64,000 nucleotides of DNA from Halorussus halobius (lineage in GTDB: Archaea > Halobacteriota > Halobacteria > Halobacteriales > Haladaptataceae): positions 1 to 64,000 of the forward strand of contig NZ_SBIU01000003.1 of assembly GCF_004765805.1 (NCBI RefSeq), read 5' to 3'. Position numbers and translations under genes: made by a program. How positions within the stretch are numbered: position 1 is the stretch's first letter; each line of letters starts with the position of its first letter. The notes under the pieces are model-generated. The model did not search any database, was not told the origin of the DNA, and saw only the letters and a program-made list of their open reading frames with translations. Positions 15,950 to 25,308 of this stretch are shown one piece after another.

Positions 15950-17502
15950 GGCTCACCCCCGGGAGCGTCGGCGATGCTCGGCGCGTCCTCGGGGATTTGG
16001 CCGGCCATCAGCAGGCCGAGTTCCTCCTCGGTCACGCGGTCGGGGTCGACCACGTCGACGAGTTCGCCCTCGTACAGCACCCCGAGCCGGTCCGAGAGCT
16101 GCTGGACCTCGTCGAGCTTCGAGGAGACCAAAAGCACCGTCTTGCCCGCCCGCCGGAGGTCGAGGATGCGGTCGTGGATGAACTCGATGCTCCCCACGTC
16201 GACCCCCCGAGTCGGGTGGGACGCGACCACGACTTCCGGGTCGCGGGCGAACTCCCGACCGACCACGAACTTCTGCTGGTTGCCCCCCGACAGCGACTCG
16301 GCGTCGGCGTCGGCGTTGCGGGGTCGCACGTCGTACTCCTCGATGACCTCCTCGGCGTGGTCGCGGGTCCGCGCCCAGTCGATGCGTCCGCCCTCGGCGA
16401 ACTCCCGCGTGTGCTGGCTCCCGAGCAGGCCGTTCTCCACCAGGTCGAACTCCATCACCAGCCCGCGCTTCTGGCGGTCCTCGGGGACGTAGGCCATCCC
16501 GGCCTCGATTCGCTCGCGCCGCGAGAGGTCGGTCACCGCCCGGCCCGCGAGCTCGACCGCGCCGGTCTCGGGCGTCCGCAGGCCGGTGATGGCCTCCACG
16601 AGCTCCGACTGGCCGTTGCCGTCCACCCCGGCGATGCCGAACACCTCGCCCTCGCGGACGTCGAGGTCGACGCCCCCGACCTGCTCGACGCCCCGGTCGT
16701 CGGTGACCCGGAGGTCCGACACCGACAGGCCGACGTCGCCGGGGTCGGCCGGCTCCTTGTCGGCTTCGAGCAGGACCTCCCGACCCACCATGAGCTCGGC
16801 GAGCTCCTCGCGGGTGGTGTCGTCGGCGTCCACGGTGCCGACGTTTTGCCCGTCCCGCAACACCGTGATGTCGTCGGCGGCGTCCATCGCCTCGCCCAGC
16901 TTGTGAGTGATGAAGATGATGGTCTTGTCCTCGGCCGCGAGTTCCTCGAACACGCCGAACAGGTCCTCGACCTCCTGGGGCGTGAGGACGGCGGTCGGCT
17001 CGTCGAGAATGAGCACGTCCGCCCCGCCGTACAGCGCCTTCAGAATCTCGGCCCGCTGCTGGACGCCCACGCTGACGTCCTCGACGCGGGCCTCCGGGTC
17101 GACGTCGAAGCCGTAGCGGTCGGCCAGCTCGCGGACCTCGCGGTCGGCCCGGGCGCGGTCCATCGCGAGCCCGAACCACTTGCGAGGTTCGTGTCCGAGC
17201 GCGATGTTCTCGGCGATGGTCAGCGTGTCCACGAGCATGAAGTGCTGGTGTATCATGCCCACGCCCGCGTCGATGGCGTCGCGTGGCGTGTCGAACTCCC
17301 GCGGTCGCCCGTGGAGGTGGACGGTGCCGCCCTCCGGCTGGTAGAGCCCGTAGAGGACGTTCATCAGCGTGGTCTTGCCCGCACCGTTCTCCCCGAGGAG
17401 GGCGTGGACGCTCCCCTCCTCGACTTCGAGGTCGACCTGGTCGTTGGCGACGACCCCGGGGAATCGCTTGGTGATTCCCTCGAGGTGGACGGCTACGCTC
17501 AT
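15946..17502 (-). CDS. BMP-type ABC transporter ATP-binding protein (two NBDs)
   Basis: 518 residues with two fused nucleotide-binding domains. NBD1 (about 1-235) has Walker A GENGAGKTT, signature VSVGVQQRAEIL and Walker B VLILDEPTAVL. NBD2 (about 255-500) has the degenerate Walker A GVDGNGQSE and signature SGGNQQK followed by an aspartate-poor Walker B (VVVASHPTRG). This asymmetry is normal for the RbsA/YufO class of sugar and nucleoside importers. It powers the two permeases to its 3' side. It overlaps the first permease gene by four bases. Confidence 0.92.
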   Translation of the reverse strand: MSVAVHLEGITKRFPGVVANDQVDLEVEEGSVHALLGENGAGKTTLMNVLYGLYQPEGGTVHLHGRPREFDTPRDAIDAGVGMIHQHFMLVDTLTIAENIALGHEPRKWFGLAMDRARADREVRELADRYGFDVDPEARVEDVSVGVQQRAEILKALYGGADVLILDEPTAVLTPQEVEDLFGVFEELAAEDKTIIFITHKLGEAMDAADDITVLRDGQNVGTVDADDTTREELAELMVGREVLLEADKEPADPGDVGLSVSDLRVTDDRGVEQVGGVDLDVREGEVFGIAGVDGNGQSELVEAITGLRTPETGAVELAGRAVTDLSRRERIEAGMAYVPEDRQKRGLVMEFDLVENGLLGSQHTREFAEGGRIDWARTRDHAEEVIEEYDVRPRNADADAESLSGGNQQKFVVGREFARDPEVVVASHPTRGVDVGSIEFIHDRILDLRRAGKTVLLVSSKLDEVQQLSDRLGVLYEGELVDVVDPDRVTEEELGLLMAGQIPEDAPSIADAPGGEP

Positions 17503-17671
17503 CTTTGGTCGGTGTTCTCGATGCCCCCGCTTAAACGGCCCGGATTTGGCGGGCGTCTCTCGGCTGGAATACGTTTTCGACCGACTGAATCCCGCGTATT
17601 CGGGCGCTTCCGCGGTGGAAACAATCCGAGGCGATTCGGGCCCGAGCGACCGACGTCGCGGCGGTCCCGAC

Positions 17672-18868
17672 CTACCGGTCGGTCGTGGTCGCGCCGACCT
17701 CGCCGGGTCGAGTCGGAACCTCGATGTCGCCCGCGACGATGGCCTCGCGGGACTCGTCGAGCGCGGATTTGACCTCGTCGGGGATTTCGGACCCGAGTTG
17801 CTGGCCGTACACCGCCTCGACCCCGTTCTGTTCGAGGCCGAGTTCGTTGACCCCGCCGCCGTCGAACTCCCCGTTCACCACGTTTGCGACCGACTGGAAG
17901 ACGGCTTCGTCGACGTGCTTGACCATGCTGGCGAGGATGACGTCGCTGTACTCGGGCAGGCTCTGGGACTGGTCGGCGTCGACCCCGATGGCGTAGCGGC
18001 CCTGCTCTTGGGCCGCCTGGAACACGCCGTTGCCGGTGCCACCTGCGGCGTGGTAGACGATGTCGGCACCCTCGTCGTACATGGAGTTGGCGATGGACTG
18101 GCCCGTCCCCGGGTCGTTGTACGCGCCCGCGTACGCCGACCGCACCTCGACGTCCTCGCTGGCGTGGGCCGCACCGGCCCGGTAGCCGGCCTCGAAGCGC
18201 TTGATGAGCGGCGTCTCCTCGCCGCCGACGAAGCCCAGTATCGCGTCGTCGGTGGTCTCGCCCGCGCCCGCGCTGAAGTCCTGCTGGGTGAGCAGGCCCG
18301 CGAGGTGGCCGACCTGGAACGAGCCCTGGTGTTCGAGGAAGGTGTAGTTCGACACGTTGTCCCGCTCCACGACGGAGTCGACCAGCATGAACCGCTGGTC
18401 GGAGAAGCGCTCGGCGTTGGTTTCGAGCGCGCTCGTCTGGACGTACCCGATACAACACACCAGGTCGTAGTCGCTCCCCTGGGCGAACCGGCGCTGGAGC
18501 GACTCGACGTCGCTCTGGCTCTCGGGTTCGGCGTTCTGGTAGGAGACGCCGTACTCGGACTCGGCGTCCTGGACGCCCCGGTGGGCCATGTCGTTGAACG
18601 AGTTGTCCCCGAGCCCGCCGGTCGCGTACACCATCCCGACGTCGATGGAGTCGGACGACGCCGTGGTCTCGTCGCCCTCGGCGTCGGTGGTCTCCCCGCC
18701 GTCGTCGGCGTCCGCGCCCGATTCGGTCTCGTCGTCGGAGCCGGACCCCTCGGTGGTCGTCTCGCTCCCGTCGCCTCCGCCGCCGAGACAACCCGCCAGT
18801 CCCGTTCCGAACAGCCCCGCACCGCCGACTCTCAGTAGCTGTCGCCGCCGTTCGTCCATATCGGACAT
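17672..18868 (-). CDS. BMP-family substrate-binding lipoprotein of the ABC importer
   Basis: 398 residues. The N-terminus has twin arginines (ERRRQLLRVGG) and a lipobox ending in LAGC (Cys about 24), so it is probably a Tat-exported lipoprotein anchored outside the membrane. A flexible acidic linker (about 25-75) precedes a BMP/Med domain: DVGMVYATGGLGDNSFND, DYDLVCCIGY, and HAAGGTGNGVFQAA. Such proteins bind nucleosides or similar ligands. It begins the operon with ATPase and permeases. ATG 18868 is favoured by the TATA box about 29 bases upstream; ATG 18859 is the alternative. Confidence 0.9.
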   Translation of the reverse strand: MSDMDERRRQLLRVGGAGLFGTGLAGCLGGGGDGSETTTEGSGSDDETESGADADDGGETTDAEGDETTASSDSIDVGMVYATGGLGDNSFNDMAHRGVQDAESEYGVSYQNAEPESQSDVESLQRRFAQGSDYDLVCCIGYVQTSALETNAERFSDQRFMLVDSVVERDNVSNYTFLEHQGSFQVGHLAGLLTQQDFSAGAGETTDDAILGFVGGEETPLIKRFEAGYRAGAAHASEDVEVRSAYAGAYNDPGTGQSIANSMYDEGADIVYHAAGGTGNGVFQAAQEQGRYAIGVDADQSQSLPEYSDVILASMVKHVDEAVFQSVANVVNGEFDGGGVNELGLEQNGVEAVYGQQLGSEIPDEVKSALDESREAIVAGDIEVPTRPGEVGATTTDR

Positions 18869-18894
18869 GCTACTCCAAAGGGCTCAATAGTACT

Positions 18895-18902
18895 CTATAA
18901 AA
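18895..18902 (-). promoter_or_regulatory. TATA-like box of the BMP importer operon
   Basis: TTTTATAG on the minus strand is centred about 30 bases upstream of the ATG at 18868 in an otherwise GC-rich stretch, so the importer operon is probably transcribed from here with little or no leader. Confidence 0.6.
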
Positions 18903-18969
18903 CCGTCGCTTCGGGGGAAGCGCAGCCACCGTCGAACCGACGACGACGCTCGCGAGGGCGGGAACCGCG

Positions 18970-20334
18970 TCAGACGCGAACCGCCGCGACCGCCTCTTCG
19001 ACGGCGTCGGTCGCCTCGGCGACCAGTTGCTCGACGTCGCCGCTCTCGGCGTAGACGCGGATGTACGGCTCGGTGCCGCTGGGCCGGACCAGCACCCACG
19101 ACCCGTCGGGGAACGTCGCCCGGACGCCGTACTCGGTGGCGACCGACGCCTCGGGGAACCGCTCGGGCACGGCGGTCTCCAGTCGCGCCATCGCCCGCTC
19201 TTTTGCCTCGTCGGGACACGAGACGCTGACCTTGCGGTAGGGTCGCTCGGTCACGGGCTCGCGGAGGGGCGCGAGTCCGCCGGCGTCGGCCACGAGTCGG
19301 GCGACGACGGCCGCGCTGGTCACGCCGTCTATCCAGCCGCCGAACCGGGTGTGGACGTGCTTCCACGGTTCGGCCGCGAAGACCACCTCGATCCCTTCGT
19401 CGCCGTCCTCGCGGGCGGCCGCGATGCCCTCGTGGAGCGCGCCGAGTCGGACGCGCTCGACCCGGCCGCCGGCGGCCTCGACCCGCTCGTCGATGCGCCC
19501 CGAGGCGTTGGGCGTCGTCACCACCACGGGGTCGTCGGCCTCGCTCCGCTCGGTGTAGTGGGCCGCCAGCATCGCGACCACGGTGTCCTCGTGGACGACC
19601 TCGCCGTCGCCGTCCACGAGTACGATGCGGTCGGCGTCGCCGTCGTGACCGATGCCGAAGTCGGCGTCGGCGTCCTCGCGGACGAACGCCCGGAGGTCCG
19701 CGAGCGTCTCGGGCGTGGGCTTGCTCTCGCGGCCGGGGAAGTGCCCGTCGACGTTGCCGTTGAGCGTGACGACCGTCGCGCCGAGTTCCCGGAGCACCTG
19801 CGGCGTTGCGACAGACGCCATCCCGTTGCCGCAGTCGACCACGACCCGGAGGCCGTCGAGCGGTGCGCCGTGCCGGCGGGCGTAGTCGGCGACGGCGGCC
19901 CGGTAGTCGTCGAGGACGTCCGCGCGCTCGCCGCGACCCCACTCGTCCCACGCCACCGGCGGGTCGTCGGCCTCGACGCGGCGGTCGACCGCCCGCTCGG
20001 CCTCGCGGTCGTACTCCTCGCCGTCGACGAACAGTTTGATGCCGTTGTCGGTCGGCGGGTTGTGGCTCGCGGTCAGCATCGCGCCGCGACGACCCCGCGA
20101 GGCGAACGCCAGCGCGGGGGTCGGGAGCCGGCCCACCCGGCGGACGTCGGCCCCGGCGCTCTCCAGTCCGGCCTCCATCGCGGCCGCCAGCGCGGGGCCG
20201 GTCTCCCGGCCGTCGCGGGCCACCACGAACTCCCGGCCGTCGCGGCCGGCCGCCCGCCCGACCGCCAGCGCCAGCGCCGGCGTCACCGTCTCGACCGCGT
20301 CGCCGCGAATCCCCGCAGTTCCGAAGAGGTCCAT
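18970..20334 (-). CDS. Phosphohexomutase (phosphomannomutase/phosphoglucomutase family)
   Basis: 454 residues, normal length. The family's four domains are present: the phosphoserine loop TASHNPPTDNG (about 107-117), the magnesium loop GHDGDADR (about 238-245) and the C-terminal phosphate-binding RPSGTEPYIRVYAE. The sugar-binding loop, usually GGExSGH, is instead AAEPWKHVHTRFGGWIDG, so the substrate may differ from plain hexose phosphates. Given the nearby nucleoside importer, pentose phosphate is a possibility but unproven. ATG 20334 gives the usual MDLFGTAGIRG start; the frame's 60 extra residues upstream are not family-like. Confidence 0.87.
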   Translation of the reverse strand: MDLFGTAGIRGDAVETVTPALALAVGRAAGRDGREFVVARDGRETGPALAAAMEAGLESAGADVRRVGRLPTPALAFASRGRRGAMLTASHNPPTDNGIKLFVDGEEYDREAERAVDRRVEADDPPVAWDEWGRGERADVLDDYRAAVADYARRHGAPLDGLRVVVDCGNGMASVATPQVLRELGATVVTLNGNVDGHFPGRESKPTPETLADLRAFVREDADADFGIGHDGDADRIVLVDGDGEVVHEDTVVAMLAAHYTERSEADDPVVVTTPNASGRIDERVEAAGGRVERVRLGALHEGIAAAREDGDEGIEVVFAAEPWKHVHTRFGGWIDGVTSAAVVARLVADAGGLAPLREPVTERPYRKVSVSCPDEAKERAMARLETAVPERFPEASVATEYGVRATFPDGSWVLVRPSGTEPYIRVYAESGDVEQLVAEATDAVEEAVAAVRV

Positions 20335-20529
20335 GCCCCGAGTTCGGGGTGCCGGACACTTAGCTTTCCGCGATTCGGCGCGAGCGATGTCCGACCTGGC
20401 CCGCTCGACACCGCACAGAGACCGGAGCGACGTCGGTGATTCGCCCGGTCGAAGGTGTCGCTGTCGGGGCGGGCCGAGACCCGTCCGAGTCGGTCCGCCC
20501 GAGAGACGCACCACGGCGGACGGCGGCGG

Positions 20530-21741
20530 TCATTCGGCTCGACGCGACTCGATTCGTCGTCGAAGCCCGGACTGTACGCCGTGGACGAACGGGCCGGGAT
20601 CGTCGAATCGGAGCATATCGAACCGCGGTTCTCTGAGACACGAGAGCGCCACGTCCCCCATGGCGGCGTAGAGGTTCGGCCGCTCGACGTACGGGGAGTC
20701 GTCGTTTCGGATGCTCTTCAGGTGCGCGACTTCACCCTTCAGCAGGTGACTCCCGACGCCCGTCTCGTAGTCGGGGTCGATCAGGTCGGGCCGTCCCACC
20801 GCGAGGAGCCAGTAGTAGTACGGGAAGTCGATGCCCGCTCTCACGGTGGGTCCGATCGACTGCCAGATTCGGGGGTTGATCTCGGTCAGCTTGAACTCCC
20901 CGGTCTCGGCGTCTTCCATGTATTCGACGCAGGCGAGCCCGTGCCAGTCGAGTTCCGCGAGCAGGTCGCACACGACGTCGTCGAGTTCCGGGTCGTAGAT
21001 GGACCGCCGGTAGACCCCGCCCCCGCCGGTGTACGAGTCCTCCCGAACCTGGTGGAGCTGTATCGTCGCGAGCGGTTCGCCGTGCTCGCAGATAGCGCCG
21101 ACCATGTACTCGTCCGTCCACGGCACGAACTCCTGGACGATCGGGACGTGGTCCATCTCGGCGACGAGTCGGTCGACGTCCGGTTTCTCCCCTTCCCGGA
21201 GGTGTTCGACCAGGTCGGCGGTCCCGGTTCGGTTCGGCGGATACGAATCGACGTACTCGCTCGCGAGGAGGTTGTACCGAGATTTGACGAGCAGCTTGCG
21301 ATCCCACTCCTCGACGTCGGTGAGGAGTTTCGTCTCCGGAACCGGAACGCCAGCGCGTTCGGCGGCCTCGACCAGTCGGACGCGGTCGTGGACGTTTCGG
21401 AGCCGCTCGAAGTCGGGAACCGCGAGGTCGACGTGGTCGGCGAACTCCTGGTAGTACCGCGACAACGCGAACACCGTCTCCTCCCAGACCGGGAGAATCG
21501 TCCGGACGTCCGGTCGGGCCGCGAGCTCCAGCAGCGCTTCCTTGTAGGCCGTGAAGTCCTCCCGCGTGAACTCCAGGGGCACCGTCTCCCCACAGTACCG
21601 AGACGTCGCTTCCGACGTCGACGTCCCGTCGACGCCCAAGACCGTGTTGATTCCCCGCTTTCCCAGCGAACGCACGCACTGATACCCGGGCGTCCCTCCG
21701 TGCGGTATCAACGCCGACTGCCCCCGTCCATTCCCGCGCAT
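20530..21741 (-). CDS. ATP-grasp carboxylate-amine/thiol ligase-like enzyme
   Basis: 403 residues from ATG 21741. After a Rossmann-like N-terminus (ALIPHGGTPGYQCVRSLGKRG) come an ATP-grasp domain with VKSRY (ATP-binding Lys, about 160) and the metal-binding FKLTEINPRIWQS (about 305-317). Such enzymes activate a carboxylate with ATP and join it to an amine. It is clearly paralogous to 56202-57497, sharing VPxPET, LLVKSRY and NPRxW patterns. A TATA-like CTTAAG centred 29 bases upstream supports 21741 over ATG 21762. Substrate unknown; the paralog lies in a polysaccharide cluster. Confidence 0.82.
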   Translation of the reverse strand: MRGNGRGQSALIPHGGTPGYQCVRSLGKRGINTVLGVDGTSTSEATSRYCGETVPLEFTREDFTAYKEALLELAARPDVRTILPVWEETVFALSRYYQEFADHVDLAVPDFERLRNVHDRVRLVEAAERAGVPVPETKLLTDVEEWDRKLLVKSRYNLLASEYVDSYPPNRTGTADLVEHLREGEKPDVDRLVAEMDHVPIVQEFVPWTDEYMVGAICEHGEPLATIQLHQVREDSYTGGGGVYRRSIYDPELDDVVCDLLAELDWHGLACVEYMEDAETGEFKLTEINPRIWQSIGPTVRAGIDFPYYYWLLAVGRPDLIDPDYETGVGSHLLKGEVAHLKSIRNDDSPYVERPNLYAAMGDVALSCLREPRFDMLRFDDPGPFVHGVQSGLRRRIESRRAE

Positions 21742-21895
21742 ACCGCGAAACGAACGACGCATCGAAGCTTAAGGTTACCGCCGACCGGCGTCTCGCCTGC
21801 GGCCGGACGGGACCGGGTCTCCGCGCTAGCTCGGGAGGTCACGGGCGGCCGAGTACGAGGAGCGTGGTCCCGTCGCTCGGTCCGGTCGTCGCCTC

Positions 21896-24235
21896 TCAGT
21901 CGCTCGACTCTTCCTCGACGGTCACGGTGATGGACTCGCCGTACTCGCGCGTGAGCACTTCGAGGAACGCTTCGCCGGGCGCGAGGTCGAGGTCCGCTTC
22001 GCTGACCTCGAACTCGACGGTCTCGGTCTCGCCGGGTCCGACCTCGACTTCCTGCTCGGCGACGACCGTCCCGTTCACCCGGAGCTGTGCCGTGTCGGTC
22101 ACGGTCTCCTCGCCGGGATTCCGGAGGTCCGCGCTCGCGGCCAGCGTCCCGTCGTCGAGGACGATAGCGCCGGGCGCGTCGAGCCCGGACACGCGCAGCG
22201 AGGCCTCGTCCGCGTCCTCCGCTTCCTCCTCGGTGGTGGTCTCGTCGGCCTCAGTGGTCGTTTCCTCGGTCTCCGTCGTCGTATCGTCGGTCTCCTCGGT
22301 GGTCGTCTCGGTCGGCTCTTCGGTGGTGGTCTCCCCCGTCGTTTCGGTCGGTTCCTCGGTCGTGGTCCCGTCGTCGGCGTCGCCCGTCTCGCGGACGTCG
22401 ACGACGCCGACCTGCCCGTAGTCGCGGGTCAGCACGCCGACGAACGTCTCGCCCGGTTCGACGTCGAGTTCGGAACTCTCGAGCCGGAACTGGACCGACT
22501 CGGTCTCGCCGGGTCCGACCTCGACTTCCTGCTCGGCGACGACCGTGCCGCCGACGCGGAGCTGTGCCGTGTCGGTCACGGTCCCCTCGCCGGGGTTGTC
22601 CAGTCGGGCGTTCACGACCAGCTCGCCCTCGTCGAGAACGACGGTGCTGGGAACGCTGAGGTCCGTGACGCGGAGCGATTCGACGTCCGCGTCGGGGCCG
22701 CCGGGCGCGGTCGTGGTTTCGGTCTGCTCTTCGGTGGTCGTCGTCCCGTCAGTGGTGGTCTCCCCCGTGGTGGTCGTGGTCGCTTCGGTCGTGGTCTCCT
22801 CCGTAGTCGTGGTCGCTTCGGTCGTGGTCTCCTCCGTAGTCGTGGTCGCTTCGGTCGTGGTCTCCTCCGTAGTCATCGTCTCCTCCGTAGTCGTCGTCTC
22901 TTCGGGGAGTTCCTCGCCGTCGTACGCCAGCGGCAGGTCCTCGGGAACCGTGAGGACGAAGTCGACGTTCTGGACCGTGACGTTCCGGAAGACGAACCGG
23001 ACCGTCTGTCCGGTCGACGCGTCGGAGTCCGCCCCGTCGCTGGCGTCGCCCTCGTCGTACAGGAACTCCGTGACGTCGAGTTCGAGCGTCCGGTCGGCCA
23101 CGGTCGCGTCCTCGACCGCGACGGTCCGGTCGACCTCGCCCTCGCCAGCGACGAACGAGAGGTGTTCGACGTGGACGTTGTCGACGGAGAACTCGACCTG
23201 TCGCTCCTCCACCGACGGTTCGGGCTCTTCGGTCGTGGTCGTCTCCTCAGTCGTGGTCGTCGTTTCGGTAGTCGTAGTGGTCTCCGTCGTCTCCTCGGTC
23301 GTAGTCGTCTCCTCGGTCGTCGTAATCTCCTCGGTCGTAGTCGTCTCCTCAGTCGTGGTCGTCTCCTCAGTCGTGGTCGTCGTTTCGGTAGTCGTAGTGG
23401 TCTCCGTCGTCTCCTCGGTCGTCGTAATCTCCTCGGTCGTTGTAATCTCCTCGGTCGTAGTCGTCTCCTCCGGCGTCGTCTCCGTGGGCTCTTCCGTGGT
23501 CGGCTCGGCCGTAGTCGGCTCCTCGGTAGTGGTCGGCGTCACCGTCTCGACCGTCGTCTCCGTGGATTCCTCGGTGGTGGTCTCCGCCGTCGTTTCGGTC
23601 GATTCCTCGGTCGTCGTCTCTTCGGTCGTAGTGGTCTCCGCTGTGGTAGTCGCCGTGGGTTCCCCGGTGGTGGTCTCCTCGGTCGGCGTTTCCGCGTCCG
23701 CCTCGACGGTCACCTGAGCGGTGGCGGTGACGATCTGCTGGCCCTGGCTCAGGTACGCGCCGTCCGTGGCTCCCTCGGACTCGGCGAAGTCGAACTCCTC
23801 GTCGTCGTCGGTGTCGCTGTACGCGACCGCGATGAGCTGCTGTGACTCGTCGAGCGACTCGTCGAGTTCCACGGTCACGTTCTCGGTGCTCCCCGGGTCG
23901 AGGTACGCCGAGACGCCGACAACGCTGTCGAGGACCGACCCGTTCAGGAGTTCGGTGGTGTGGACGGCGACGAACCCGCCGTCGCTCAGATTCGCCTCCG
24001 CGACGGTGACCGCGGTCCCGTTCGAGGGCTGGTCCTCGAAGGTCACCGTCGCGTTCTGTTCCTGCACAGCGGGCCCGACGTCCGCCTGTGTAGCCGCGTC
24101 GAGCTCTGTTCCCCCCGTTCTCTCGATGGCATCAGTCGCCGCCCCGTCGTCGGCCCCCACCGCACCGAGCGTGGTGGGCACCCCGCCGACGACGACGGCT
24201 ATCGCTACGAGAAGTGTCGCGTGCTTGCGTCGCAT
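21896..24235 (-). CDS. Secreted Thr/Glu-rich surface protein with DUF7282 and repeated CARDB-like domains
   Basis: 779 residues. A signal peptide (MRRKHATLLVAIAVVVGGVP) starts at ATG 24235. Residues about 55-165 are DUF7282-like (ATVTFEDQPSNGTAV, GSTENVTVELDESLDESQQL). Then come Thr/Glu-rich stalks built from ETTTTEE units, a middle beta domain (about 355-455) and two nearly identical CARDB-like modules sharing TDTAQLRV and VVAEQEVEVGPGETE, each followed or separated by further stalk. Thr-rich stalks are likely O-glycosylated and exposed. There is no clear C-terminal anchor or PGF motif. The paired modules imply recent internal duplication. Confidence 0.8.
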   Translation of the reverse strand: MRRKHATLLVAIAVVVGGVPTTLGAVGADDGAATDAIERTGGTELDAATQADVGPAVQEQNATVTFEDQPSNGTAVTVAEANLSDGGFVAVHTTELLNGSVLDSVVGVSAYLDPGSTENVTVELDESLDESQQLIAVAYSDTDDDEEFDFAESEGATDGAYLSQGQQIVTATAQVTVEADAETPTEETTTGEPTATTTAETTTTEETTTEESTETTAETTTEESTETTVETVTPTTTEEPTTAEPTTEEPTETTPEETTTTEEITTTEEITTTEETTETTTTTETTTTTEETTTTEETTTTEEITTTEETTTTEETTETTTTTETTTTTEETTTTEEPEPSVEERQVEFSVDNVHVEHLSFVAGEGEVDRTVAVEDATVADRTLELDVTEFLYDEGDASDGADSDASTGQTVRFVFRNVTVQNVDFVLTVPEDLPLAYDGEELPEETTTTEETMTTEETTTEATTTTEETTTEATTTTEETTTEATTTTTGETTTDGTTTTEEQTETTTAPGGPDADVESLRVTDLSVPSTVVLDEGELVVNARLDNPGEGTVTDTAQLRVGGTVVAEQEVEVGPGETESVQFRLESSELDVEPGETFVGVLTRDYGQVGVVDVRETGDADDGTTTEEPTETTGETTTEEPTETTTEETDDTTTETEETTTEADETTTEEEAEDADEASLRVSGLDAPGAIVLDDGTLAASADLRNPGEETVTDTAQLRVNGTVVAEQEVEVGPGETETVEFEVSEADLDLAPGEAFLEVLTREYGESITVTVEEESSD
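22710..23700. repeat. Low-complexity coding minisatellite (Thr/Glu stalk)
   Basis: Two blocks of short tandem units such as GTCTCCTCGGTCGTAGTC encode ETTTTEE-type stalk repeats inside the surface protein: about 22710-22910 and 23220-23700. One longer unit (near 23229-23300) recurs almost exactly near 23350-23420. Such tracts expand and contract easily by slippage or recombination, so the stalk length may vary between strains. Confidence 0.8.
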
Positions 24236-24375
24236 TCGATTTCTCCCCCGAGGGAGAGACGACCACGACGACAATAAATCCGCTGGCGTCCGATAGCGAC
24301 CGTCTCAGACGCCGTACGTCGCCCCGCGTGCGATTTCCGACGACCGTCCACTCGGACGGGATACTGGGATTTCCG

Positions 24376-24933
24376 TCACGTCGACAGCTTCCGGCCGACC
24401 CAGCGCGGCACCGCCGCGGCGGTGCGAGCGCCCGGCGCGCCGTCGACCAGCCAGAGCGCGACCACGGCCGCCGCGAGGCCGAACTCGACGGAGACGACCG
24501 CGTCGAGCCCGAGTTCTCCGAGGTGGGCCGCGAAGCTCTGCTCGGTCCCGTACTCGACGGGCGGCGCGAGCGGCCACGCCAGGAACCCCAGCGCGTCGAC
24601 GTCGCCCGACACCGCCGGCGGGAGCGCGTCGCCGAACAGGTGCGTGAGGTAGCCGACGCCGAACGCGGTCGCGACGCCGCCACGATGCCAGCGCCGGAGG
24701 ACCACCCCGACCGCGACGACGACGAGTAGCGCCGCGAGCAGCGAGTGGGCCAGCGACCGACCGTTCGGGAGGAGGTCGACGGTCCACGCCAGGGGCTTGT
24801 CCACGAGGTCGGGAAACTGGGTGCCGAACGCGAGGGCTATCGCGGCCGGCCCGGTCGGCGGTCGGCGTTCCCGGAGGCGGACCGCCAGCGAGTAGACGAG
24901 ATACCCCACCGCGAGATGCCCCCACGGCCACAT
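24376..24933 (-). CDS. YdjM/DUF457-type membrane-bound metal-dependent hydrolase
   Basis: 185 residues with about four hydrophobic helices. Conserved polar motifs of the family are all visible: WGHLAVGYLVYSL at the start, FGTQFPDLVDKPLAW (about 37-51), GRSLAHSLLAA (about 58-68) and GYLTHLFGDAL (about 94-104). These His and Asp residues probably bind metal at the membrane face. The family is described as inner-membrane metal-dependent hydrolases of unknown substrate. Repeat copy C begins about 100 bases upstream of its start. Confidence 0.83.
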   Translation of the reverse strand: MWPWGHLAVGYLVYSLAVRLRERRPPTGPAAIALAFGTQFPDLVDKPLAWTVDLLPNGRSLAHSLLAALLVVVAVGVVLRRWHRGGVATAFGVGYLTHLFGDALPPAVSGDVDALGFLAWPLAPPVEYGTEQSFAAHLGELGLDAVVSVEFGLAAAVVALWLVDGAPGARTAAAVPRWVGRKLST

Positions 24934-24965
24934 GACACTCGGTTGGCGACGCGCGAGGTTAGGTC

Positions 24966-25044
24966 TTCGGGGGGGACTGGCTGTGGAGGTGGTTCGGGGG
25001 GACTGGCTGTGGACGTGATTCGGGCGGACTGTGTGGCTGCGACT
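24966..25044. repeat. Tandem repeat, about 27-bp unit, three degenerating copies
   Basis: Units starting TTCGGGGGGACTGGCTGTGG begin at 24966, 24993 and 25019 (periods 27 and 26). The third is more diverged. They lie immediately outside the left arm of intergenic element copy C and upstream of the YdjM-like gene. Confidence 0.7.
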
Positions 25045-25046
25045 GT

Positions 25047-25289
25047 GGTGCTGTGCGGTCTCCTCGGCTCAAGCAGAAATCAGACCCCTGAATCGTCTGT
25101 AGGGGGTGACGTGAGAGTGTCTCCGCCATCGGGGCGGGATGAGCGACGAGGGAGCTAGCTACTACCTCGACAAGTGAGTGACCGCACAGCACCGCCGCAC
25201 GGCGGGAGCCGCATCCCTCCCCAGCCTCGGCGACCGCATGAACGCGGTCGCCTCCCTCGCGCGTTGCGTGCGGCCACGAGGGCCGCACG
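25047..25289 (-). repeat. Composite intergenic repeat, copy C (both modules, minus orientation)
   Basis: Read on the minus strand this has hairpin 1 (25289-25267, 9-bp stem, loop CTCGT), hairpin 2 (25252-25229, GGCGACCGC/GCGGTCGCC, loop GTTCAT), then GAGGCTGGGGAGGG (about 25228-25215). The long inverted repeat follows: arm 25193-25153 with GGTGCTGTGCGGTCAC and AGTAGCTAGCT, and the partner arm 25047-25076. Compared with copies A and E the hairpin stems differ by paired substitutions while loops stay similar. It fills the gap between gamma-glutamyltransferase and the YdjM-like gene. Confidence 0.8.
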
Positions 25290-25308
25290 GCGCGCGCCGA
25301 CGCCGTTG

